Assembly: GCF_050947335.1 (NCBI RefSeq) | Contig: NW_027473315.1 | Coordinates: 4,154,001 to 4,218,000 of the forward strand | Reading direction: 5' to 3' | DNA length: 64,000 bases | Source of the DNA: Megachile rotundata | Lineage: Eukaryota > Arthropoda > Insecta > Hymenoptera > Megachilidae | Shown here: positions 1 to 13,623 of the stretch, one piece after another | Layout of the letters: each line of letters opens with the position of its first letter | Position numbering within the stretch: the first letter of the stretch is position 1 | The notes under the pieces: generated by a model | What the model was told of the DNA's origin: nothing | Database searches by the model: none | The model's input: only the letters and a program-made list of their open reading frames with translations | Translations under genes and position numbers: made by a program

Positions 1-456
1 TATGATTGTGATGGTATGATTGTGATTGTATGATTGTGATTGTATGATTGTGATTGTATGGTTGTGATTGTATGAGTGTGATTGTCTGATTGTGGTTGTG
101 CGATTGTGATTGTGCGATTGTGATTGTACGATTGTTATTGAATGATTGTGATTGTATGATTCTGATTGTATGATTGTGATTGCATGATTGTGATTGTATG
201 ATTGTGATTGCATGATTTTGAATGTATGATTGTGCTTGTATTATTGTGATTGTATGATTGTGATTGTATGATTGTGATTGTATGATTGTGATTGTATGAT
301 TGTGATTGTATGATTGTGATTGTATGATTGTGATAGTATGATTGTGATTGTATGATTGTGATTGTATGATTGTGATTGTATGATTGTGATTGTATGATTG
401 TGATTGTATGATTGTGATTGTATGATTGTGATTGTATGATTGTGATTGTATGATTG
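1..456 (+). repeat. Right part of a U-type higher-order block, cut by the window start
   Basis: It carries the ordered markers GATGG, GGTTGTG, GAGTG, GTCTG, GTGCG, TTATTGAATG, GATTCTG, GCATG, GATTTTGAATG and then GTGCTTGTATTATTG at about 232. The same order occurs at 2700-3150 and 4040-4500. The rest is mostly consensus units with one GATAG unit near 333. The left boundary lies outside the window. Confidence 0.8.
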
Positions 457-512
457 TATTTGGGAGATTGTATTTGGGAGATTGTATTTGGGAGATTGTA
501 TTTGGGAGATTG
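457..512 (+). other. Four consecutive GGG-bearing units (first of eleven such clusters)
   Basis: Four TATTTGGGAGATTG units give four GGG tracts spaced by 11-nt loops, the only regular G-tracts in the array. Equivalent four-unit clusters start at 1925, 3266, 4551, 8532, 9789 (first GGG broken by a C), 19787, 38688, 45758, 48804 and 51600. Clusters of two or three units are more numerous. In monomer register the cluster reads TATGATTGTATTTG, then GGAGATTGTATTTG units, then GGAGATTGTAATTG, so it keeps 14-bp phase. Each cluster is followed by GCGATTG units and a 13-bp unit, forming a cassette of about 170 bp that moves as one piece. Confidence 0.85.
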
Positions 513-1790
513 TAATTGTATGATTGCGATTGTATGATTGTGATTGTATGATTGCGATTGTATGATTGTGATTGTATGATTGTGATGTATGAATGTAATT
601 GTATGATTATGATTGTATGATTGTGATTGTATGATTGTGATTGTATGATTGTATTTGGGAGATTGTATTTGGGAGATTGTATTTGGGAGATTGCAATTGT
701 ATGATTGCGATTGTATGATTGTGATTGTATGATTGCGATTGTATGATTGTGATTGTATGATTGTGATGTATGATTGTAATTGTATGATTATGATTGTATG
801 ATTGTGATTGTATGATTGAGATTGTATGATTGAGATTGTATGATTGTGATTGTATGAGTGCGATTGTATGATTGTGATTGTATGATTGTGATTGTATGAT
901 TGTGATAGTATGATTGTGATTGTATGATTGTGATTGTATGACTGTGATTGTATGATTGTGATTGTATGATTGTGATAGTATGATTGTGAAAGTATGATTG
1001 TGATTGTATGATTGTGATTGTATGATTGTGATTGTATGATTGTGATTGTATGATTGTGATTGTATGATTGTGATTGTATAATTGTGATTGTCTGATTGTG
1101 GTCGTGCGATTGTGATTGTACGATTGTGATTGTACGATTGTGATAGTATGATTGTGATTGTATGATTGTGATTGTATGATTGCGATTGTATGATTGTGAT
1201 TGTATGATTGTGATTGTATGATTGTGATTGTATGATTGTGATTGTATGAGTGTGATTGTCTGATTGTGGTTGTGCGATTGTGATTGTACGATTGTGAATG
1301 TACGATTGTGATTGTATGATTGTGATTGTATGAATATGATTGTATGATTGTGATTGCATGATTGTGATTGTATGATTGTGATTGTATGGTTGAGATTGTA
1401 TGATTGTGATTGTATGCTTGCCTTTGTATGATTGTGATTGTATGATTGTGATTGTATGATTGTGATTGTATGATTGTAATTGTATGATTGTGATAGTATG
1501 ATTGTGATTGTATGATTGTGATTGTATGACTGTGATTGTATGATTGTGATTGTATGATTGTGATTGTATGATTGTGAAAGTATGATTGTGATGGTATGAT
1601 TGTGATTGTATGATTGTGATTGTATGATTGTGATTGTATGAGCGTGATTGTCTGATTGTGGTTGTGCGATTGTGATTGTACGATTGTGATTGTACGATTG
1701 TTGTTGAATGATTGTGATTGTATGATTCTGATTGTATGATTGTGATTGCATGATTGTGATTGTATGATTGTGATTGCATGATTTTGAATG
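457..1790 (+). repeat. P block, copy 1
   Basis: The block starts with four TATTTGGGAGATTG units (457-512). It continues through GCGATTG units, a 13-bp unit, a second group of three GGG units at 652, two GAGATTG units, GATAG and GACTG units and a TATAATTG unit. After that come a TCTG/GTGCG stretch, GAATATG, the diagnostic TATGCTTGCCTTTG unit (GCTTGCCTTT at 1416), and a final GCATGATTTTGAATG. It matches 4551-5870 at an offset of 4094 bp on the left and 4080 bp on the right, so the copies differ by one whole monomer. Related copies begin at 9789 and 19787. Confidence 0.85.
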
Positions 1791-1924
1791 TATGATTGTG
1801 ATTGTATGATTGTGTTTGTATGATTGTGATAGTATGATTGTGATTGTATGATTGTGATTGTATGATTGTGATTGTATGATTGTGGTTGTATGATTGTGAT
1901 TGTATGATTGTGATTGTATGATTG

Positions 1925-3265
1925 TATTTGGGAGATTGTATTTGGGAGATTGTATTTGGGAGATTGTATTTGGGAGATTGTAATTGTATGATTGCGATTG
2001 TATGATTGTGATTGTATGATTGCGATTGTATGATTGTGATTGTATGATTGTGATGTATGATTGTAATTGTGTGATTATGATTGTATGATTGTGATTGTAT
2101 GATTGTGATTGTATGATTGCGATTGTATGATTGTGATTGTATGATTGTGATGTATGATTGTAATTGTATGATTATGATTGTATGATTGTGATTGTATGAT
2201 AGTGATTGTATGATTGCGATTGTATGATTGTGATTGTATGATTGTGATTGTATGATTGTGATTGTATGAGTGTGATTGTATGATTGTGATTGTATGATTG
2301 TGATTGTATGATTGTGAAAGTATGATTGTGATTGTATGATTGCGATTGTATGATTCTGATTGTATGATTGTGATGTATGATTCTATTTGTATGATTATGA
2401 TTGTATGATTGTGATTGTATGATTGAGATTGTATGATTGTGATTGTATGCTTGCGATTGTATGATTGTGATTGTATGATATTGATTGTATGATTGTGATT
2501 GTATGATTGTGATTGTATGATTATGATTGTATGATTGTGATTGTATGATTGTGATTGTATGATTGTGATTGTATGATTGTGATTGTATGATTGTGATAGT
2601 ATGATTGTGATTGTATGATTGTGATTGTATGACTGTGATTGTATGATTGTGATTGTATGATTGTGATTGTATGATTGTGATTCTATGTTTGTGAAAGTAT
2701 GATTGTGATGGTATGATTGTGATTGTATGATTGTGATTGTATGGTTGTGATTGTATGAGTGTGATTGTCTGATTGTGGTTGTGCGATTGTGATTGTGCGA
2801 TTGTGATTGTACGATTGTTATTGAATGATTGTGATTGTATGATTCTGATTGTATGATTGTGATTGCATGATTGTGATTGTATGATTGTGATTGCATGATT
2901 TTGAATGTATGATTGTGCTTGTATTATTGTGATTGTATGATTGTGATTGTATGATTGTGATTGTATGATTGTGATTGTATGATTGTGATTGTATGATTGT
3001 GATTGTATGATTGTGATTGTATGATTGTGATTGTATGATTGTGATTGTATGATTGTGATAGTATGATTGTGATTGTATGATTGTGATTGTATGATTGTGA
3101 TTGTATGATTGTGATTGTATGATTGTGATTGTATGATTGTGATTGTATGATTGTGATTGTATGATTGTGTTTGTATGATTGTGATAGTATGATTGTGATT
3201 GTATGATTGTGATTGTATGATTGTGGTTGTATGATTGTGATTGTATGATTGTGATTGTATGATTG
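1925..3265 (+). repeat. U block, copy 1 (1341-bp higher-order repeat)
   Basis: The block begins with four GGG units (1925-1980), then GCGATTG units, two 13-bp units followed by TAATTG units, GATAGTG, GAAAG and a third 13-bp unit followed by TCTATTTG. Next come GCTTGCGATTG, TATGATATTGATTG, GACTG and the TCTG/GTGCG stretch, ending in a consensus run. It is followed directly by a second copy at 3266, and corresponding variants sit 1341 bp apart. 1341 equals 96 monomers minus 3, matching the three 13-bp units per copy. Confidence 0.9.
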
Positions 3266-4550
3266 TATTTGGGAGATTGTATTTGGGAGATTGTATTTGG
3301 GAGATTGTATTTGGGAGATTGTAATTGTATGATTGCGATTGTATGATTGTGATTGTATGATTGCGATTGTATGATTGTGATTGTATGATTGTGATGTATG
3401 ATTGTAATTGTGTGATTATGATTGTATGATTGTGATTGTATGATTGTGATTGTATGATTGCGATTGTATGATTGTGATTGTATGATTGTGATGTATGATT
3501 GTAATTGTATGATTATGATTGTATGATTGTGATTGTATGATAGTGATTGTATGATTGCGATTGTATGATTGTGATTGTATGATTGTGATTGTATGATTGT
3601 GATTGTATGAGTGTGATTGTATGATTGTGATTGTATGATTGTGATTGTATGATTGTGAAAGTATGATTGTGATTGTATGATTGCGATTGTATGATTCTGA
3701 TTGTATGATTGTGATGTATGATTCTATTTGTATGATTATGATTGTATGATTGTGATTGTATGATTGAGATTGTATGATTGTGATTGTATGCTTGCGATTG
3801 TATGATTGTGATTGTATGATATTGATTGTATGATTGTGATTGTATGATTGTGATTGTATGATTATGATTGTATGATTGTGATTGTATGATTGTGATTGTA
3901 TGATTGTGATTGTATGATTGTGATTGTATGATTGTGATAGTATGATTGTGATTGTATGATTGTGATTGTATGACTGTGATTGTATGATTGTGATTGTATG
4001 ATTGTGATTGTATGATTGTGATTGTATGTTTGTGAAAGTATGATTGTGATGGTATGATTGTGATTGTATGATTGTGATTGTATGGTTGTGATTGTATGAG
4101 TGTGATTGTCTGATTGTGGTTGTGCGATTGTGATTGTGCGATTGTGATTGTACGATTGTTATTGAATGATTGTGATTGTATGATTCTGATTGTATGATTG
4201 TGATTGCATGATTGTGATTGTATGATTGTGATTGCATGATTTTGAATGTATGATTGTGCTTGTATTATTGTGATTGTATGATTGTGATTGTATGATCGTG
4301 ATTGTATGATTGTGATTGTATGATTGTGATTGTATGATTGTGATTGTATGATTGTGATTGTATGATTGTGATTGTATGATTGTGATTGTATGATTGTGAT
4401 AGTATGATTGTGATTGTATGATTGTGATTGTATGATTGTGATTGTATGATTGTGATTGTATGATTGTGATTGTATGATTGTGATTGTATGATTGTGATTG
4501 TATGATTGTGATTGTATGATTGTGATTGTATGATTGTGATTGCATGATTG
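3266..4550 (+). repeat. U block, copy 2 (tandem to copy 1)
   Basis: Same variant order as 1925-3265, starting from four GGG units at 3266-3321. This copy is 1285 bp long, 56 bp (four monomers) shorter than copy 1. The loss lies in the right-hand consensus part, after GTGCTTGTATTATTG at about 4256. A private TATGATCGTGATTG unit occurs near 4294. It ends with GCATG just before the next GGG group at 4551. Confidence 0.88.
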
Positions 4551-5870
4551 TATTTGGGAGATTGTATTTGGGAGATTGTATTTGGGAGATTGTATTTGGG
4601 AGATTGTAATTGTATGATTGCGATTGTATGATTGTGATTGTATGATTGCGATTGTATGATTGTGATTGTATGATTGTGATGTATGAATGTAATTGTATGA
4701 CTATGATTTTATGATTGTGATTGTATGATTGTGATTGTATGATTGTATTTGGGAGATTGTATTTGGGAGATTGTATTTGGGAGATTGCAATTGTATGATT
4801 GCGATTGTATGATTGTGATTGTATGATTGCGATTGTATGATTGTGATTGTATGATTATGATGTATGATTGTAATTGTATGATTATGATTGTATGATTGTG
4901 ATTGTATGATTGAGATTGTATGATTGAGATTGTATGATTGTGATTGTATGAGTGTGATTGTATGATTGTGATTGTATGATTGTGATTGTATGATTGTGAT
5001 AGTATGATTGTGATTGTATGATTGTGATTGTATGACTGTGATTGTATGATTGTGATTGTATGATTGTGATAGTATGATTGTGAAAGTATGATTGTGATTG
5101 TATGATTGTGATTGTATGATTGTGATTGTATGATTGTGATTGTATGATTGTGATTGTATAATTGTGATTGTCTGATTGTGGTCGTGCGATTGTGATTGTA
5201 CGATTGTGATTGTACGATTGTGATAGTATGATTGTGATTGTATGATTGTGATTGTATGATTGCGATTGTATGATTGTGATTGTATGATTGTGATTGTATG
5301 ATTGTGATTGTATGATTGTGATTGTATGAGTGTGATTGTCTGATTGTGGTTGTGCGATTGTGATTGTACGATTGTGAATGTACGATTGTGATTGTATGAT
5401 TGTGATTGTATGAATATGATTGTATGATTGTGATTGCATGATTGTGATTGTATGATTGTGATTGTATGGTTGAGATTGTATGATTGTGATTGTATGCTTG
5501 CCTTTGTATGATTGTGATTGTATGATTGTGATTGTATGATTGTGATTGTATGATTGTAATTGTATGATTGTGATAGTATGATTGTGATTGTATGATTGTG
5601 ATTGTATGACTGTGATTGTATGATTGTGATTGTATGATTGTGATTGTATGATTGTGAAAGTATGATTGTGATGGTATGATTGTGATTGTATGATTGTGAT
5701 TGTATGATTGTGATTGTATGAGCGTGATTGTCTGATTGTGGTTGTGCGATTGTGATTGTACGATTGTGATTGTACGATTGTTGTTGAATGATTGTGATTG
5801 TATGATTCTGATTGTATGATTGTGATTGCATGATTGTGATTGTATGATTGTGATTGCATGATTTTGAATG
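4551..5870 (+). repeat. P block, copy 2
   Basis: Repeats 457-1790, including four GGG units (4551-4606), three more at 4746, and GCTTGCCTTT at 5496. It shares the rare GGTCGTGCG unit (5181) with copy 1 (1101); the other P copies have GGTTGTGCG there. Copies 1 and 2 are therefore each other's closest relatives. A TATGATTATGATG 13-mer near 4855 is shared with copies 3 and 4 but replaces TATGATTGTGATG of copy 1. Confidence 0.85.
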
Positions 5871-7114
5871 TATGATTGTTATTGAATGATTGTGATTGTA
5901 TGATTCTGATTGTATGATTGTGATTGCATGATTGTGATTGTATGATTGTGATTGTATGATTGTGATGTATGATTGTAATTGTATGATTATGATTGTATGA
6001 TTGTGATTGTATGATTGTGATTGTATGATTGCGATTGTATGATTGTGATTGTATGATTGCGATTGTATGATTGTGATTGTATGATTGTGATGTATGATTG
6101 TAATTGTATGATTATGATTGTATGTTTGTGATTGTATGATTGAGATTGTATGATTGAGATTGTATGATTGTGATTGTATGAGTGTGATTGTATGATTGTG
6201 ATTGTATGATTGTGATTGTATGATTGTGATAGTATGATTGTGATTGTATGATTGTGATTGTATGACTGTGATTGTATGATTGTGATTGTATGATTGTGAT
6301 AGTATGATTGTGAAAGTATGATTGTGATTGTATGATTGTGATTGTATGATTGTGATTGTATGATTGTGATTGTATGATTGTGATTGTATAATTGTGATTG
6401 TCTGATTGTGGTTGTGCGATTGTGATTGTACGATTGTGATTGTACGATTGTGATTGTACGATTGTGATAGTATGATTGTGATTGTATGATTGTGATTGTA
6501 TGATTGCGATTGTATGATTGTGATTGTATGATTGTGATTGTATGATTGTGATTGTATGATTGTGATTGTATGAGTGTGATTGTCTGATTGTGGTTGTGCG
6601 ATTGTGATTGTACGATTGTGAATGTACGATTGTGATTGTATGATTGTGATTGTATGAATATGATTGTATGATTGTGATTGCATGATTGTGATTGTATGAT
6701 TGTGATTGTATGGTTGAGATTGTATGATTGTGATTGTATGCTTGCCTTTGTATGATTGTGATTGTATGATTGTGATTGTATGATTGTGATTGTATGATTG
6801 TGATTGTATGATTGTGATAGTATGATTGTGATTGTATGATTGTGATTGTATGACTGTGATTGTATGATTGTGATTGTATGATTGTGATTGTATGATTGTG
6901 AAAGTATGATTGTGATGGTATGATTGTGATTGTATGATTGTGATTGTATGATTGTGATTGTATGAGTGTGATTGTCTGATTGTGGTTGTGCGATTGTGAT
7001 TGTACGATTGTGATTGTACGATTGTTATTGAATGATTGTGATTGTGTGATTCTGATTGTATGATTGTGATTGCATGATTGTGATTGTATGATTGTGATTG
7101 CATGATTTTGAATG
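5871..7114 (+). repeat. V block, copy 1 (1244-bp tandem partial copy of P)
   Basis: The right part of the P block is repeated directly after it. GCTTGCCTTT recurs at 6740, 1244 bp after 5496, and the closing GATTTTGAATG recurs at the same spacing. 1244 equals 89 monomers minus 2, and two 13-bp units are visible (near 5960 and 6088). The copy starts with TGTTATTGAATG, which is the P-block TTATTGAATG stretch re-entered from the left, as expected from unequal exchange inside that stretch. Confidence 0.85.
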
Positions 7115-8161
7115 TATGATTGTTATTGAATGATTGTGATTGTATGATTCTGATTGTATGATTGTGATTGCATGATTGTGATTGTATGATTGTGATTGTA
7201 TGATTGTGATGTATGATTGTAATTGTATGATTATGATTGTATGATTGTGATTGTATGATTGTGATTGTATGATTGTGATTGTATGATTGCGATTGTATGA
7301 TTGTGATTGTATGATTGTGATGTATGATTGTAATTGTATGATTATGATTCTATGATTTTGATTGTATGATTGAGATTGTATGATTGTGATTGTATGATTG
7401 CGATTGTATGATTGTGATTGTATGATTGTGATTGTATGATTGTGATTGTATGAGTGTGATTGTATGATTGTGATTGTATGATTGTGATTGTATGATTGTG
7501 AAAGTATGATTGTGATTGTATGATTGCGATTGTATGATTGTGATTGTATGATTGTGATGTATGATTCTATTTGTATGATTATGACTGTATGATTGTGATT
7601 GTATGATTGTGATTGTATGAGTGTGATTGTCTGTTTGTGGTTGTGCGATTGTGATTGTACGATTGTGAATGTACGATTGTGATTGTATGATTGTGATTGT
7701 ATGAATATGATTGTATGATTGTGATTGCATGATTGTGATTGTATGATTGTGATTGTATGGTTGAGATTGTATGATTGTGATTGTATGCTTGCCTTTGTAT
7801 GATTGTGATTGTATGATTGTGATTGTATGATTGTGATTGTATGATTGTGATTGTATGATTGTGATAGTATGATTGTGATTGTATGATTGTGATTGTATGA
7901 CTGTGATTGTATGATTGTGATTGTATGATTGTGATTGTATGATTGTGAAAGTATGATTGTGATGGTATGATTGTGGTTGTATGATTGTGATTGTATGATT
8001 GTGATTGTATGAGTGTTATTGTCTGATTGTGGTTGTGCGATTGTGATTATACGATTGTGATTGTACGATTGTTATTGAATGATTGTGATTGTATGATTCT
8101 GATTGTATGATTGTGAGTGCATGATTGTGATTGTATGATTGTGATTGCATGATTTTGAATG
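7115..8161 (+). repeat. V block, copy 2 (1047-bp tandem copy)
   Basis: Third tandem copy of the P tail, with GCTTGCCTTT at 7787. The period of 1047 equals 75 monomers minus 3, and three 13-bp units are present (near 7206, 7317 and 7556). Its left part is a hybrid: the TATGATTCTATTTG-containing stretch of the U block (about 7555) is joined to the P tail. Private changes include GTTATTGTCTG (about 8016) and GTGAGTGCATG (about 8113). Confidence 0.82.
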
Positions 8162-8531
8162 TATGATTGTTATTGAATGATTGTGATTGTATGATTCTGA
8201 TTGTATGATTGTGATTGCATGATTGTGATTGTAGGATTGTGATTGTATGATTGTGATGAATGATTGTAATTGTATGATTATGATTGTATGATTGTGATTG
8301 TATGATTGTGATTGTATGATTGCGATTGTATGATTGTGATTGTATGATTGTGATGTATGATTGTAATTGTATGATTGTGATTGTATGATTGTGATTGTAT
8401 GATTGTGATTGTATGATTGTGTTTGTATGATTGTGATAGTATGATTGTGATTGTATGATTGTGATTGTATGATTGTGATTGTATGATTGTGGTTGTATGA
8501 TTGTGATTGTATGATTGTGATTGTATGATTG
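8162..8531 (+). repeat. Linker of mixed monomers
   Basis: It starts with TGTTATTGAATG, then GATTCTG and GCATG units, a unique GTAGGATTG unit (about 8231), and a TGATGAATG form of the 13-bp unit (about 8254). A second 13-bp unit follows, then consensus units with GTTTG, GATAG and GGTTG variants leading into the next GGG group. The GTTTG, GATAG, GGTTG order also precedes the GGG groups at 1925 and 3266. Confidence 0.7.
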
Positions 8532-9788
8532 TATTTGGGAGATTGTATTTGGGAGATTGTATTTGGGAGATTGTATTTGGGAGATTGTAATTGTATGATT
8601 GCGATTGTATGATTGTGATTGTATGATTGCGATTGTATGATTGTGATTGTATGATTGTGATGTATGATTGTAATTGTGTGATTATGATTGTATGATTGTG
8701 ATTGTATGATTGTGATTGTATGATTGCGATTGTATGATTGTGATTGTATGATTGTGATGTATGATTGTAATTGTATGATTATGATTGTATGATTGTGATT
8801 GTATGATAGTGATTGTATGATTGCGATTGTATGATTGTGATTGTATGATTGTGATTGTATGATTGTGATTGTATGAGTGTGATTGTATGATTGTGATTGT
8901 ATGATTGTGATTGTATGATTGTGAAAGTATGATTGTGATTGTATGATTGCGATTGTATGATTCTGATTGTATGATTGTGATGTATGATTCTATTTGTATG
9001 ATTATGATTGTATGATTGTGATTGTATGATTGAGATTGTATGATTGTGATTGTATGCTTGCGATTGTATGATTGTGATTGTATGATATTGATTGTATGAT
9101 TGTGATTGTATGATTGTGATTGTATGATTATGATTGTATGATTGTGATTGTATGATTGTGATTGTATGATTGTGATTGTATAATTGTGATTGTATGATTG
9201 TGATAGTATGATTGTGATTGTATGATTGTGATTGTATGACTGTGATTGTATGATTGTGATTGTATGATTGTGATTGAATGATTGTGATTGTATGTTTGTG
9301 AAAGTATGATTGTGATGGTATGATTGTGATTGTATGATTGTGATTGTATGGTTGTGATTGTATGAGTGTGATTGTCTGATTGTGGTTGTGCGATTGTGAT
9401 TGTGCGATTGTGATTGTATGATTGTTATTGAATGATTGTGATTGTATGATTCTGATTGTATGATTGTGATTGCATGATTGTGATTGTATGATTGTGATTG
9501 CATGATTTTGAATGTATGATTGTGCTTGTATTATTGTGATTGTATGATTGTGATTGTATGATTGTGATTGTATGATTGTGATTGTATGATTGTGATTGTA
9601 TGATTGTGATTGTATGATTGTGATTGTATGATTGTGATTGTATGATTGTGATAGTATGATTGTGATTGTATGATTGTGATTGTATGATTGTGATTGTATG
9701 ATTGTGATTGTATGATTGTGATTGTATGATTGTGATTGTATGATTGTGATTGTATGATTGTGATTGTATGATTGTGATTGCATGATTG
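8532..9788 (+). repeat. U block, copy 3
   Basis: Matches 3266-4550 at an offset of 5266 bp over its left 1 kb: GGG units (8532-8587), 13-bp units, GATAGTG, GAAAG, TCTATTTG, GCTTGCG and TATGATATTG. Private changes are TATAATTG near 9179 and GATTGAATG near 9270. From about 8870 rightward this block also belongs to the longer segment copied at about 18880. Confidence 0.87.
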
Positions 9789-11080
9789 TATTTCGGAGAT
9801 TGTATTTGGGAGATTGTATTTGGGAGATTGTATTTGGGAGATTGTAATTGTATGATTGCGATTGTATGATTGTGATTGTATGATTGCGATTGTATGATTG
9901 TGATTGTATGATTGTGATGTATGAATGTAATTGTATGACTATGATTTTATGATTGTGATTGTATGATTGTGATTGTATGATTGTATTTGGGAGATTGTAT
10001 TTGGGAGATTGTATTTGGGAGATTGCAATTGTATGATTGCGATTGTATGATTGTGATTGTATGATTGCGATTGTATGATTGTGATTGTATGATTATGATG
10101 TATGATTGTAATTGTATGATTATGATTGTATGATTGTGATTGTATGATTGAGATTGTATGATTGAGATTGTATGATTGTGATTGTATGAGTGTGATTGTA
10201 TGATTGTGATTGTATGATTGTGATTGTATGATTGTGATAGTATGATTGTGATTGTATGATTGTGATTGTATGACTGTGATTGTATGATTGTGATTGTATG
10301 ATTGTGATAGTATGATTGTGAAAGTATGATTGTGATTGTATGATTGTGATTGTATGATTGTGATTGTATGATTGTGATTGTATGATTGTGATTGTATAAT
10401 TGTGATTGTCTGATTGTGGTTGTGCGATTGTGATTGTACGATTGTGATTGTACGATTGTGATAGTATGATTGTGATTGTATGATTGCGATTGTATGATTG
10501 TGATTGTATGATTGTGATTGTATGATTGTGATTGTATGTTTGTGATTGTATGAGTGTGATTGTCTGATTGTGGTTGTGCGATTGTGATTGTACGATTGTG
10601 AATGTACGATTGTGATTGTATGATTGTGATTGTATGAATATGATTGTATGATTGTGATTGCATGATTGTGATTGTATGATTGTGATTGTATGGTTGAGAT
10701 TGTGTGATTGTGATTGTATGCTTGCCTTTGTATGATTGTGATTGTATGATTGTGATTGTATGATTGTGATTGTATGATTGTGATTGTGTGATTGTGATAG
10801 TATGATTGTGATTGTATGATTGTGATTGTATGACTGTGATTGTATGATTGTGATTGTATGATTGTGATTGTATGATTGTGAAAGTATGATTGTGATGGTA
10901 TGATTGTGATTGTATGATTGTGATTGTATGATTGTGATTGTATGAGTGTGATTGTCTGATTGTGGTTGTGCGATTGTGATTGTACGATTGTGATTGTACG
11001 ATTGTTATTGAATGATTGTGATTGTATGATTCTGATTGTATGATTGTGATTGCATGATTGTGATTGTATGATTGTGATTG
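9789..11080 (+). repeat. P block, copy 3
   Basis: Starts with a four-unit GGG group whose first unit is altered to TATTTCGGAGATTG, leaving three intact GGG units. GCTTGCCTTT lies at 10720, followed by TGTGATTGTGATAG (about 10788), a change not in other copies. The copy ends with GCATGATTGTG rather than GCATGATTTTGAATG. It matches 19787-21078 at a constant offset of 9998 bp. Confidence 0.87.
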
Positions 11081-12033
11081 CATGATTGTGATTGTATGAT
11101 TGTGATTGTATGATTGTGATGTATGATTGTAATTGTATGATTATGATTGTATGATTGTGATTGTATGATTGTGATTGTATGATTGCGATTGTATGATTGT
11201 GATTGTATGATTGTGATGTATGATTGTAATTGTATGATTATGATTCTATGATTGTGATTGTATGATTGAGATTGTATGATTGTGATTGTATGATTGCGAT
11301 TGTATGATTGTGATTGTATGATTGTGATTGTATGATTGTGATTGTATGAGTGTGATTGTATGATTGTGATTGTATGATTGTGATTGTATGATTGTGAAAG
11401 TATGATTGTGATTGTATGATTGCGATTGTATGATTGTGATTGTGTGATTGTGATGTATGATTCTATTTGTATGATTATGATTGTATGATTGTGATTGTAT
11501 GGTTGTGATTGTATGAGTGTGATTGTCTGATTGTGGTTGTGCGATTGTGATTGTGCGATTGTGATTGTACGATTGTTATTGAATGATTGTGATTGTATGA
11601 TTCTGATTGTATGATTGTGATTGCGTGATTGTGATTGTATGATTGTGATTGCATGATTTTGAATGTATGATTGTGATTGTATGATTGTGATTGTATGATT
11701 GTGATTGTATGATTGTGATTGTATGATTGTGATTGTATGATTGTGATTGTATGATTGTGATTGTATGATTGTGATAGTATGATTGTGATTGTATGATTGT
11801 GATTGTATGATTGTGATTGTATGATTGTGATTGTATGATTGTATTTGGGAGATTGTATTTGGGAGATTGTAATTGTATGATTGCGATTGTATGATTGTGA
11901 TTGTATGATTGTGATTCTTTGATTGTGATTCTTTGATTGTGATTGTATGATTGTGATTGTATGATTGTGATTGTATGATTGTGATGTATGATTGTAATTG
12001 TATGATTATGATTGTATGATTGTGATTGTATGA
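11081..12033 (+). repeat. P-to-E connecting stretch, copy 1
   Basis: Contains three 13-bp units (near 11118, 11212 and 11452), GATTCTATG, GAAAG, TCTATTTG, GGTTGTG, GTCTG, GTGCG, GATTGCGTG and GATTTTGAATG, then a consensus run, two GGG units (11844-11871) and two TTTGATTGTGATTC units near 11930. The same order is found at 21079-22031, offset 9998 bp. Confidence 0.8.
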
Positions 12034-13623
12034 TTATGATTGTATGATCGTGATTGTATGATTGCGATTGTATGATTGTGATTGTATGATTATGATTCTA
12101 TTTTTGTGATTGCATGATTGTGATTGTATGATTGTGATTGTATGATTGTGATTGTATGATTGCGATTGTATGAATTCGATTGTATGATTGTGATTATATG
12201 ATTGTGATTGTATGATTGTGATTGTATGATTGTGATTGTATGATTGTGATTGTATGATTGTGATTGTATGATTGTATTTGGGAGATTGTATTTGGGAGAT
12301 TGTAATTGTGTGATTGCGATTGTATGATTGTGATTGTATGCTTGCGATTGTATGATTGCGATTGTATGATTGTGATTGCATGATTGTGATTGTATGATTG
12401 TGATTGTATGATTGTGATTGTATGATTGTGATTGTATGATTGTGATTGTATGATCGTGATTGTATGATTGTGATTGTATGATTGTGATTGTATGATTGTG
12501 ATTGCATGGTTGTGATTGTATGATTGTGATTGCATAATTTTGAATGTATGATTGTGATTGTATGATTGTGATTGCATGATTGTGATTGTATGATTGTGAT
12601 TGCATGATTTTGAATGTATGATTGTGATTGTATGATTGTGATTGTATGATTCTGATTGTATGATTATGATTGTATGATTGTGATTGCATGATTGTGATTG
12701 TATGATTGTGATTGCATGATGTTGAATGTATGATTGTGATTGCATGATTGTGATTGTATGATTGTGATTGTATGATTGTGATAGTATGATTGTGATTGTA
12801 TGATTGTGATTGTATGATTGTGATTGTATGATTATGATTGTATGATTGTGATTGTATGATTGTATTTGGGAGATTGTATTTGGGAGATTGTATTTGGGAG
12901 ATTGTAATTGTATGATTGCGATTGTATGATTGTGATTGTATGATTGCGATTGTATGAATTCGATTGTATGATTGTGATTGTATGATTGTGATTGTATGAT
13001 TCTGATTGTATGATTGTGATTGCATGATTGTGATTGTATGATTGTGATTGCATGATTTTGAATGTATGATTGTGATTGTATGATTGTGATTGTATGATTG
13101 TGATTGTATGATTGTGATTGTATGATTGTGATTGTATGATTGTGATTGTATGATTGTGATTGTATGATTGTGATTGTATGATTGTGATAGTATGATTGTG
13201 ATTGTATGATTGTGATTGTATGATTGTGATTGTATGATTGTGATTGTATGATTGTGATTGTATGATTGTGATTGTATGATTGTGATGTATGATTGTAATT
13301 GTATGATTATGATTGTATGATTGTGATTGTATGATTATGATTGTATGATCGTGATTGTATGATCGCGATTGTATGATTGTGATTGTATGATTATGATTGT
13401 ATTTTTGTGATTGCATGATTGTGATTGTATGATTGTGATTGTATGATTGTGATTGTATGATTGTGATTGTATGATTGTGATTGTATGATTGTCATTGTCT
13501 GATTGTGGTTGTGCGATTGTGATTGTACGATTGTTATTGAATGATTGTGATTGTATGATTCTGATTGTATGATTGTGATTGCATGATTGTGATTGTATGA
13601 TTGTGATTGCGTGATTTTGAATG
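12034..13623 (+). repeat. E block, copy 1 (EcoRI-marked higher-order repeat)
   Basis: Defined by TATGATCGTGATTG, TTTTTGTG, a TATGAATTCGATTG unit (GAATTC at 12172), two GGG units, TGTGATTGCG, GCTTGCG and a GCATG-rich part with TGATGTTGAATG. These are followed by three GGG units at about 12861 and a second GAATTC at 12956. The two sites are 784 bp apart, exactly 56 monomers. Copy 1 has lost the GATTATATG unit that follows the second EcoRI site in the other copies, and it has GATTGCGTG near its right end. Next copy at +2098 bp (150 monomers minus 2). Confidence 0.9.
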
